Source: Pteria penguin
Lineage: Eukaryota > Mollusca > Bivalvia > Pterioida > Pteriidae
Direction of reading: 5' to 3'
DNA length: 64,000 nt
NCBI GenBank assembly: GCA_035048485.1
Contig: CM068583.1
Span: 24,403,341-24,467,340, forward strand
Below the pieces are notes generated by a model. That model searched no databases. It was not told where the DNA came from and worked only from the letters and a program-made list of their open reading frames with translations. Position numbers and translations under genes: made by a program. Shown here piece by piece: positions 35,301 to 47,300 of this stretch; within the stretch, counting starts at the first letter, position 1, and the number at the start of each line of letters is the position of its first letter.

Positions 35301-38300
35301 ACGTCAAAAACATTCGGTTTGTCTCTGTATGCCCCTCACAATAGCTCACTTGAGCCTTTGGCTCAGGTGAGCTAAAAACCCCACAAAAACAAAAAAAAAA
35401 AAAACCCATAAAAATAATATCTGAGATAAAAGATTATGTAAATGTGATTGTTGAACTTCTAGCAAGTGAACCGTCACCATATGGGTGTAATATTCCCGGC
35501 ATGACGTAAAACAACAATCAATCAATCAATCAATCTAGCAAGTGCTTTGATAGCTTAATTGACTATGAAATGAATATCATCTCTAGTGTCTTAACACCTG
35601 CTGTATGTAAGCAAAAAAAGTTGATAATACAGAGTTATTGATATATCTTGACAAACTAACATTCGTTATATCACATTTGTCCAATAACACTGGCTTCCAA
35701 GGTTGCATTAACAGACCATTTTGACCACAAACGTAAAAAATGAACAACACAGGAAGCAAAACATTTTTTTTTACATTTTCTACCAATATTTAGGGTGCAC
35801 ATTATACAGGAGGGATTAGGTATATGTTGCCAATGTCAAAAGGTCTATGTAGTGAATTAAAAATAGATATTGTCACTATATTGAGATTATTTTGATGTAA
35901 TGTAAAACACAAACAAATATCTCTCATTTTTGGCAAAATTCGACACCATTTGAATTTTATTTGCCAGTAGAGTGCCATATATGTCTATTATATTGAGAAC
36001 ATGAGAAACAAGTGCTGTGACCAGATAAATAACAATTTTGTCGGATGTAATCTTATCTAAAATTCTGACCAATATCTGAGCATTATTAACGGTCTGATTT
36101 CTTTTATCACCAAAACCAACTGAACCAATACTTTTTATGGTAACTCTTTATAGTAATTTTGTTACCTAGTTTACCTTAATCCACATAATAAATCTGTAAA
36201 CCTAAGGAGAAATGCTGGTAACTGTTACCTTGTTTACTACCGTTGCTTTTTCATTTTGATTCTCTTTAACAGCATTTTTATTCTTTTTATCTTTGACTTT
36301 GATTCGTTCACCAGGCTCAAAAGCTCCTGACCTTAAACATATAAGAAGTTAGAAATTATCTGTAGCATAAAATGCACCATTCTGAAACTCATAGAACCAA
36401 ATACTTTCCACATTCAGGGCACATACATGTGTTGTACAGAAGTTATTAAAAGCTATTAAGAATTACAAAATTTGATGCGCTGCTTCCTCCAGGACTGATA
36501 TGTGCTAATAAAACCGACTAATATCTTTCCCAAAGTATTTTCATGCCCCTAAATCTATAGATCACGAGCATATTTTTCTGATGACTTTCACCAAAACACA
36601 CTGGTTGTTTGTTGATTGGGTGTTTTACATCACTTTCAACAATTTTTCAGTTACATCTTGACATGGAAGCAGGAGGTAACCAACTTCGTAAACTTAGTGG
36701 CGCAATCCTGGAATCGAACCCGGATTGTCAGCGCAATAAGACATTTTGTACATTACATGACTGTGTCATCAAAACTTGACATTAGGCTGCATGATCAGCA
36801 CAGATCAGAAAAAGAGCTTTGATATTTATGCAGTCCATTGAACTGATTCACTTTAAATCTGAAACAGTAGACCATACAGCCACTCTATGTACCAGCTGAT
36901 TGACTCGATATATCGCAGTCCTTGATGTCAGTGAATTACAATAACAAGGAATTGTTGATAGCAAATTTTCACAAGTGGTATGGAGTCCATGTTATGGAAT
37001 GTCTTGAAAAAAATGAAAGTGAGGATTGGTTTGTTGTGTTAATATAAATCTGAAATCATCGACATTGAAGCCACTGCATGCTAATTGGCTTACAATCTGA
37101 TTAAAACCATATCTTTATTCCACTTCTCTATTTGTCCCATCGCGATCTGGTGAAGCCCCGTAAGGATTTATGTTCTGGTGACCTCTGATGACGTCTCAGT
37201 CACCGAAACCATTATTTCCCATAGCCAATCAGTGACTCAGCTAGGCACGTGAAAGTGACGCAATATATGTAACAAACACCTTTCAAAAACTACTTTGTTG
37301 GCCACGCAGGCTGTGGATGTTAATTTCATCCCTAAGATTTTGTAGCTGATCCACTGATTGGCTGAAAATCAGAGTTCACCAGAACGTGATCCCTTACAGG
37401 GTTTCACCAGATCTTTATTCGCAATGGAACAAATAGAAAAGTGGAATAAAGATGTGGTTTTAATTAGATTCATTGGCTTATTGACACATACCCAAAAATG
37501 ACTTATTTCAGACTGAGTTCTCAAAAGTTAGCTTACACATGTGAGTGAGCAGTAATCACCGTTTCATGACAAACATTGAATATAACTCATTATTAACACT
37601 AATTGTCAAATACCCAGTAATAAATGATAACCAAATACCATGTATTAAAGTTTACAGTATAAAAAGGAAATTCAAACAAAAATGATAAAATATGAAAACT
37701 GCAAAGTATGATCTTACATAAAATGAAATGCTGGTGACTTTCTGAAAAATTTTTGGATTCCTCTTCCAAGTTTCATCCATTCCTCAGATGTGATTGGCAC
37801 ATCTCTTTCTTCTTGTGTGGCTGCTCCTCTTACACGTGTTTTCTAAAATGCAAACTAGTAAATACACATTTCTGATATTTAGAAAAGGCTTTTTCATCTG
37901 TTCCAAAACATGCAGTTAAGTAGAACAAATATTTCATACAATGCTATCCATGTCATATCTAAAATTATCTAATGAGCATATAAGATTTTTAGTCATATAC
38001 AATCATGTTAAACTTGAAATTAAAAAAAAAAAACAAAAGAAAATAGGCAGTACAGATCAATGCTTCTCAAATAAACACTAATTCCAAAAGGGCTATTTTT
38101 TTTTTCTTTCATACTTATCTATTTATATGCTTTTAACAAAATTTAAGTATGAAATATATCAAAGGACAATAACTCCTAAATTATGCAAAAGAGAGTTATG
38201 ATTCTTGTGTAACACACCTCTTCTCATCAAGATCTATCTAGATATGAGGTTTATGTTGATACCTCTTATAGTATTTGTGTTATGCTCCAAACAAAATTAG

Positions 38301-41300
38301 GATGGACAGAGGAACAAATGGACAGTCAAAGCAGTGACTACATGCTCTCCCTTCGGGGAATATAAAAATATTTCAAAAGTACAAAATTATGTGAGGAGGC
38401 TATCATGCACTGTAATTCCCCACACCAATCATGAGTATGGAAACAGTATCCACCACAACACTCCCAAAAATTAGCAAGTATGAAAATACCTTCAGCAATT
38501 CCGAAGAAATTGGATAACTTGAAAGTTAAAAGGATACCAGAAAAATGGTAATTACTGTTGTTCACTAGAGCCTTAAACTCAGATGAGCTTATAGGCTTCA
38601 ACAACTGGTGACAATACATGTAGACTATTTCCAAGTTCAAAAAAAAAAAAATAAAAAAAAAAAAAATAAAAATTGTAGTCCTAATTTCAACAAGGCGAAG
38701 AATGAAATTCAGTGGTACATTGGTGTCCGGAAAAAAATTTCGGAAAATAAGTGGAATGCGTATCTCCCCTTGCTAAATTAAATCTTGTTTTTATTTTGTA
38801 ATCCTATATTTTCATATTAATTATCATTATTTTTTCTTGAGTATTTGATGAATGAAAGGGATGAATGATGTAAACTGTTAATGTAATGTCTTTTTTTTTG
38901 TGTTTGGTGTTGTAAATCATGTAATTCAAACAATAAAATATGAATTAAAAAAAAAAAAAAATTCCAAGTTATATCCAAACTACGGACATGGCATACTTTG
39001 GTGTTATTCTATTTATAAAGTAACAATCTAATCTTTGCATACATAACGTCAATGCATCTACCAAGTATGACGTCACAATCAGTTATCCGTAGTCTGACTT
39101 GTAAAATCTATATTTATAATGGTCCTTTACGGCAGAGTTTACGAAAAGTGCTGGATTGCCGGCGATCTCCGGTAGTTTTCTCAAATGTCCGGTAGTTTTC
39201 AGACCTGAGCCGGACAAAGTGTCCTGTGGATTTTTAACATTGGGAATAATAAAATTCTAATTCATATTTTTCTTTTATTAAACTAAAACTCGTATTAAAT
39301 CATTCTTAGCTGATTTCTTTCGTCTTCGATATACGCGGTATTTATTGGATTGTAGCTATTGAATCCGGACTAGACTTCTAATTTTATATTAAACGTACTC
39401 ATTTTCGTTATACGAATTCGTCCTTCTGTCGTTCTTATCTTAATTAAAAACGCAAGATGTCTTGGCCAATTAAATGGTCAGTTAAAGCCTCATCCTCTGG
39501 TAAGCAGGTAAAACGGATTCCAGACAACGATACTGAAATTCCTGAAAGGAAAAAGCCTGCTCGAAAATTTAATCCCCAGTGGTTAATCGACAAGAAGTGG
39601 CTACGATACGATAATAATAATCAGTTAATGTTTTGTGATCCGTGTACCAAGTACATGAAAAGTGGTAAAAACAAAGTTAACTATACTGCCAGTTTTGTCA
39701 GTGGTACGGCAAATTTTAAAACATCTGCACTAACAAATAATAATGATTAAACCAGTTGTACATGTATATTGAATTTGTTGTTTTAAATATGTCCAGTAGA
39801 TTTTGGCTTTGTCCGGTGGATTTGGGAAAATTTCATCAATCCACAGGACACATTGTCCTGTGGATTTTTATGCTCATTCGTAAACTCTGCTTTACGGTTA
39901 CTTAAAAATGATCTATTAAAAACGATCATACAAAACTACAGACCATTTCCTGTATATTGTATATCTTTCCAACTTGTTGCATTACTAAGAGTAAGAGAAG
40001 TTGATTACACGTAACAAGGTCAAGTCATATCTATGAATCATACCAATTTTTCTGCAAATTCAACTGGTTCAAATTTGATGAAATCTGTCTTCAGGGATTC
40101 AATTTTTTGTTTTCCAAAGTTGGATATCATTAAAATAGCTGCAGAGTCCATTGCTCCTTCTCTAGGAGCTTTGACTGAATAAACAGAAAATATGAAAACA
40201 TAACCATGACATTATAATCAAATAAATATTTACATGAAAGGAAATGAGAGTTGTTTTTAAAATATGTAAGTTTTAACTATATCAGGTAAAATGATTCAAC
40301 AGATTAATACTGGACAGAAAGAATTATACACATACATGAATTTACTTATGTCAGGACAACTCTTGCTTCCTTCTCACAGATATTTGTTTCCAAAAGCCTA
40401 GTGGCATCACAATCAGTAAAACCTGATGTCACAATATGTAATCTATTTCAAGAAATGCCTGTGACTTTTCATAAGTTTGAATGCTTATTTACAAGTACAT
40501 TATCAGTTTAAATAAACAAGAGTTGTCAAAAGACGACAAAGCTCCCCGGAAATGAGTGTTAATTTTCCAGAGAGAATACATGTGAGAAGCAGATAATTCA
40601 GGAAATTGTGTTTCCCTACCTCATGAAGGTATCTAAAAAGAAGTTATTGACCAAAATATCTTTGGCTTGAAAATCAATAAGCAAAAGTCAATGGCAATAG
40701 AAATTCTTTAGCAGTTCGTAATGTAAAGCATTGGTTAAACAAAGTTGGTCATAGGTTCACAGTCACCTTGACCTTAGAGATGATCCAGGTCATGACAAGC
40801 CTAGATCTTGACGTTTGCATCTCAAAACATTGGTGATGCTCCTTTGGTCACAGGTTTCCTATATACCAAGTATCAAGGCTATCAAGATAAAAAAGGCATA
40901 AATCTACAGTTAAAAAAAACCTTTCAAATGAACAAAGTCATGTGACCATGACCTCAACATCCTCAATATGTGCAAAGTGTCATGTCTCTAGGATGAAAAG
41001 ATATCCAGTTATGGTCTGAAAGACTATACTTACGAAAAACAAAGATGATAAAACCAATATACCCCCTACAACTTTATTGATGAGTGTGGGGTGAGAGGTG
41101 GGGTGAGGTAATAAATCATAACAAAGACTTATTATACTGGTACCTTTGATCCGGTCAAGATGACAAATATATATGAAAACAGAATCTTGGGAAGCAACCA
41201 TAGTTTGTACCATTCCAAGATAAAATCAGCATATTCTAAGGAATTCTGGTTTTACATAGTAGTCAGTCTCCTTAACTTCAAATTTTCAAAAGCCCTATTC

Positions 41301-44300
41301 CAGATTTATGGTTTTAGGTTTCAGGAACATGGTTAATTCCAAAGACTGTGTTGGTGTGTCTCTTACCTTTAGCATTAAGTTTATTGGCTTCCTGCAATAC
41401 TCCAAGAAGACTCTCAGACTGAGGATTAATGTGTTCCTCTTTATTTTCTATAAAAGAAATTATTATTGCTGTTGTATATGCCAAAGCAAAACAGTACGTC
41501 ACATTATTCACATGCTGAAAATTGCAAAAGAAATGAGTATGTTGTAGTATAAATGACATTGAGTTAATTGCTTTAAAGGATGGGAGTACATTATGATATT
41601 CATTTGTCTATTGATATAAATTGTATCTTCTACATAAATGTACATTATGATGTCCATTTTTTATATTGACAAGGCCGTATACATGCATGTAAAAAGACAG
41701 GAAAAAATTTTCCCGTACAAGTTTAAACTTGTACTCTCTAAATAAAAAAGTCTGAATTCACATTTTGATTGTGCTTCATCCCTTTTTGATTTGGATATCA
41801 AATATTACATGTATGTATGTAGAACATATCCTCTTCAAATACAAATTTCAAGATACTTTTTGATGCATATATCTGTTTAATGCTTCATATCATACTTCAG
41901 GTTCTTCTCTCAAATTACTCTCAAAAGACCTTCAATCTGGCATAATGCAGTCTAGCATGTTCTTAGCTCATGTTTAAAGATTCTGGAATCAAATGCCATC
42001 AGTAGCCCATTAGTGTCTTGTCTTTCAGATAAAAAAGTAAATACCAAGGTCCCATCTCACAGAATACATTGGCAAAAAAATATTCCTCAATGCTTTGGTT
42101 AAGGACCAAGAGGTCTATGGTTGAAAACCTGATGACTCATCAGTGTCTTTTTTATCAGATAACAATACACTTTGTTGTGCCATTTCACTGTAAACAAGAC
42201 ATGTTAAGGCTTCCACGATAACTGCTTGGGATGGATCTATTGCATAGCTCGAAATTTCTGTGCATTACAATTCACATCCAGCAAATGCTGGTATAAAAGC
42301 TTGGTGACAGATAATTTTAACAAGAACTGAACAAATACTGCTTGGGTATGTCTGTTTCAAAGGTCAATACTTCTGTGCGATGTGTCATGCTAATCAAGGA
42401 TTTACTTTCTGCAGAATCTTGCAAATATTACTCCTAAAAACGATGTCTAAATTCTCAAAAACTCTCCCTCTATGTCTTCCCAAATGCATATTTACAAAAC
42501 ATATTCTTAATCGAATTTAATTTGCTATAGTGTAGTTTCACAATGTCAAGGCCTGCATTGATTCGTTGGCAAGTCAGCAACCATCAGTTTTCAATTAGCC
42601 ATACATGTACATTTCATTGTGGAATTTCCCAACTTACTTTAAGTGACATGATCATTACTGCCTAAAGGTATAAAACAAATAGATTGTATTTAAGACAGCA
42701 TGTCAATTTTAACTGCATCATCATGAGTATCAGAGAGTTTTTAAAAAAGGTACTGAAAATGAAAATAAACAAGCAAATTCAGAGCATTGTGGTCCCCCTC
42801 TTTCGGGGTTCTATCAGTAAGGATGCAATGATCTGTGACATAATGTCATGGTTGTGCATGTCTACAGACACACATGCCAAATATGAAGGCCCTACGTCTT
42901 ACGGTATAAAAGTTACATTGAAGTAAGTCAAAGGTCACGGTTAATGTCACATGATAAAAAATTCTGGTACCAATGGAAAGGTATTGCAATTAGGGACACA
43001 CATGCCAAATTAAAGGCCCTATGTCTTACGGTTAAAAAGTTACACTGAAGTAGGTCAAAGGTCATGGTGAAGGTCCCATGATAAACTTTGGGTAGTAACG
43101 GCAAGGTACATGTATTGCAATTAGGGACACACATGCCAAATATGAAGACCCTACGTCTTACAGTTACAAAGTTATTACCAAGGTTAAAGTTTTTGTGACA
43201 GATGGACAGACATACAGAGACGGACCGTGGACAGACATTGAGATTTAATATTCCCACACTTTTACAAAAAGCAGGGGACTGGTATCTCACAGATCAAAAG
43301 TTAAGCTGGAGATTAAAGTTGACATCAGACAAACAAGTCAAAAACAATATACCCCCAATCTACTGAACTGAGGCATAAAAATAAAATGTAATGACATGAT
43401 TTTGTTCATTTACATATATCAACAATAACAAATAACACAACAATTATTCAAAATTTTCATTCTATATAAGTCCTGAAACATAACTTACATGAAGACTGAT
43501 TACATGGACTCTCAATTTTCTATGGAGTACTCTTGGTCTGCTAACTGGTAATTTCTAACGAGACAGTCGTGCTCATACTTTACCACTACCATTTCTAATG
43601 GAACATTTATATTTTGCTTGTGAAAGTTCTGCCATTAGAAACTGGGTCATTGCATCCAAAACACAGTGACAGGCACAAATCAATTACCTGTCAGGCTAAT
43701 TTAAATCCCTAAACCTTCATAATCATATCAACAGAGATGGATTAATATAAGTGATCCACTTTTTTCCAAATCCCTATTTATTTATATATTGCTATACATT
43801 GTACATGCTGCTTATTTGAAAATAAATATTGTTTAAACTAACACTTTTTCTTGCAAAAAAATTCATGTATACTCAAATGCATCACCACACATCTACTGTA
43901 TTTGTCCATTACTTACAGCCATTTCTAACTAAGGCTTAAAAAAAATCTTTGTTTCCTGTAACCCGACTGATCCCTCAGAAATGGCGCCGACTATGATTTT
44001 TTTTTTTTTAGCCATTTACAAGCACCGCCATTTCCGGAATCGAAATTCCAGAATCGGTTTTCTGAAACTTTACATTGTTATTTCCGGTGTTTTTAAAACA
44101 AATATGGCGACCCCCATGGCCTTGTCATGCATGATGAATTATGTTGGACAATACTTTTTATTATACATTATGTATGTCCATCATATATGTCCAACATATT
44201 TTTTTTTTGCCAAAATGGTTTCGCAGGTTGAAAGTTCTCTTTAATTGTGTGAGGGGCAACCAAGGTGCACATGGTAATGAAAATGAAGAGAAAGGTTGTT

Positions 44301-47300
44301 TGTCTCTGTATTTAAAGTGTTTGAGATATTTGCAAGTAAACTGGCAGGATTTTTCAAAAAAATTTAGGTATTGATTTTTTTATATATGCCTAACACAGGG
44401 AAAGAAAACTCTTCAACATATGCACGCCACTTAGACTGAAAATGGCTGTTTGAAAGTTATGGAAAAATACATCAGATGTTTTGTGATGTTTTTTGTGATA
44501 AAATGGGCCGATACATGTGGTTTGGGATTTGTAATTTAGGTAAGTGATTAGTACCTGTCACTTTGTGTATGGGAATGGAAGCAAGGACTCAGTTTCTGAC
44601 CGCTGGATAAGAAACAGTGGTGGTGAAGTATAAGCCTGACCATCTCAATAGAAATAAATAATTTTCACAGAGTCTAAAATAAATGGAGTTACCTTCCGAA
44701 GTCAAACGAGAGATAATTCTATTCACGGTATCAACAATTTCAAAACCTTTGTTTGGAGAGGGTTTTCATAAATTTGCACCAAAATAACAGTTTCGAAATA
44801 AATTATTTTTTTTGAAATTATTGGTTCAAAAGCAATTCATATTTCCCAAGATGATTTTAAAGAAATTCAGCCTGTATTTTTTGTTGATTAAAGTGCAAAA
44901 CTTCACACTCTGACCTACAAAATGGCTGACAACAGAAAATAACTCCTGTGAATTTTCACTCAGTGAAAACTATCTATTAGCAACTTGGCAGTCCCACTGA
45001 CTCTTAAATTTAAACTGCTATGCAAATCCCTGTGCAGATGCGGGTACCTAGAATCACCATAATTACGCTATTCACCGGAATTACGACATACACTACAGTT
45101 CAGGCGGAACTTTGAATGTCCACTGTCCACAGTGGGCATTCCACCTGAAATTTCAGTGGGCATTAGGAGTGGAATTTACCTGAGCTATCAAGCTGTCCAC
45201 TTACCTGTATGTTAATTCCAAATGGCTCTTACAAGAATGTCCACTGTGTCCAGTGGACATTTTTAAAGCCCACTCTAAAAATGCCCACTGTGACCAGTGG
45301 GCAAATTAAGTTCCACCCGGACTGTACTGTAAATGACCAGAATTACCGTTAAAGGGATCGGAATTACCGTTGTGTGAATTGATAATGACCTAATGTACCT
45401 AGAAAGTATAACTTTATACTAGATAAAATCTGTTTCTGATGAAAAATGGCAGTAAATGACCTTCCACTGCATTTGGGCAATTTCAGTTTGGGATCAGATT
45501 TGAGTATATCGATCTAATCTAACTGACCACTGATCTAATGCACCATAATATATTTTTTTATATATGTAATCTTTTACATTAAATTACATTTGTCCTTTCC
45601 AGAAAATCATAATCTGGAATGAAAATTTAACAACAAATCAATATAAAGGTGAATAAAATATAACTGAGTTATAAATCTCGGATAGTAGTCCACACTTCGA
45701 ACATCAAACCCTCTCTGTCTGGTGCGAAAAATGACAATATCTCATCATTCATTGCTATAAACTTTATAAAGTATAAAGTTATACTTTCTAGGTACATTGG
45801 GTTATCTACTCACACAATAATTCCGGTCAATTAAGCGGTAATTCCGGTCCTTTATATGGTAATTTCAGTCAATATCAGTAATTCCAGTGATTCTATGTAC
45901 TATGCATATGCTGCATGTCGGGTACAGGACGTTTCAGCACCAGTTTGTTTTGGCACCCGATTTAGAGAATGTTTCGGCACCTGTTTAAAGTTGTTTCAGC
46001 ACTCATTGAAAAAAGTTTCTACAACCACCAAAAGCAGTTTCTGCACCTACACATTTTAATTAGTAATAAAAGTTAAAATATATTTATCTATGACTTAATT
46101 ATCATTTTGTTTATATGCACATGTTTATCTTTCAATAATACTGATGTTATTATTCTTCACCATCTGAATAGTAAACGTTTGCATTGAATTAGCAATGCCA
46201 GGTGATTTTTTAAAGTCCAAAAAAGTACAGTGAAAATTAATCCAATTGATAGAGCTCATTACAAGCTTTCCAAAACAGTTTTCCTTTTTAAGATATCTTA
46301 ATTAGAAAAAAAGTTATAAGCTTTTGAAGTTGGAAAAAATGCATCAATTTTCGGAAAATTAACTCTACGGTAATGCCATATGTGCAATGCCAGCTCGCGG
46401 AACCGACCGACAAGGATATTTTTACCTTTTTGTCCATAACTTTCTCATTTCTCAATATATCAACACCAAACTTGGTACTCCTATGTAAAATTTCATGCTG
46501 AATCCAATTCTGGTGTTAGATTTAGCCTTTGGTGGAGGGTAAAGGCATGAAATAAAGATACTATCCCTAAATCTTAGGACTTTAGTGGTTTTTGAATATG
46601 TGCTTTGTATTGTTCACCAAGATGACTGATGAAGAATATTTTGACACATTTCATAATTGTTTTTTTTATTTTATTCAAGTTGTATCTGAATAAATTCAAC
46701 ATGTTATATACATTTTCATAATAAATTATGTTGATAAATAGTTTGTATTATTTACATAAGATTGTATACATGAATCCTGACTCTGATACAGGAAACTCAA
46801 AGAATTATAGTGACATTATGATTTCATCATGACTTTTTTCTTATTTTCTCTTTTTTGGTAACATCATATGACAACAAGTTGCTTTCCTTGGTTGAATTTG
46901 TATCCTGATTGCATTTAACTTGAATTTTGATCCATGTATCATTTGATTCATGATATTCCTCTTCTCGCAGAAAGCAATCCACTAAGCCATCATTCACACT
47001 CTCATCTTCTTTTTTTGACTTGGAATTTGTGGATGGAACAGTTAGTTTGGATGGAGTCAGAAATGGTTTATCCAGACAGTCCTTCACACTATGGAATCCT
47101 TTTACTTTACTCTTCTTTCCAAGTTTTTTCTTAATGTCCAGGAGAGGCTTTACTTTTGAACTAAATGATTTTGGGTTCACTTCTTCAAAATTAGGATTTA
47201 ATCTTTGTACACAATGAAGTAATTTCCCATCATTATTGAAGAACAGCTTAAGTTCATTTACTATTCCATTGGTGAATTGGTCTGTAGACAGAATTGGTAG

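Noticed and set aside
38338..38640. 100-codon - strand frame
   Set aside because: It ends at the target duplication of the retroposed insert and has no domain; chance frame in intron sequence.
43981..44244. 87-codon + strand frame starting at an ATGGCGCC
   Set aside because: Translation is low-complexity aromatic (FFFLAIY, YFFFA) over T-runs; the ATGGCG is better read as a possible factor-binding motif.
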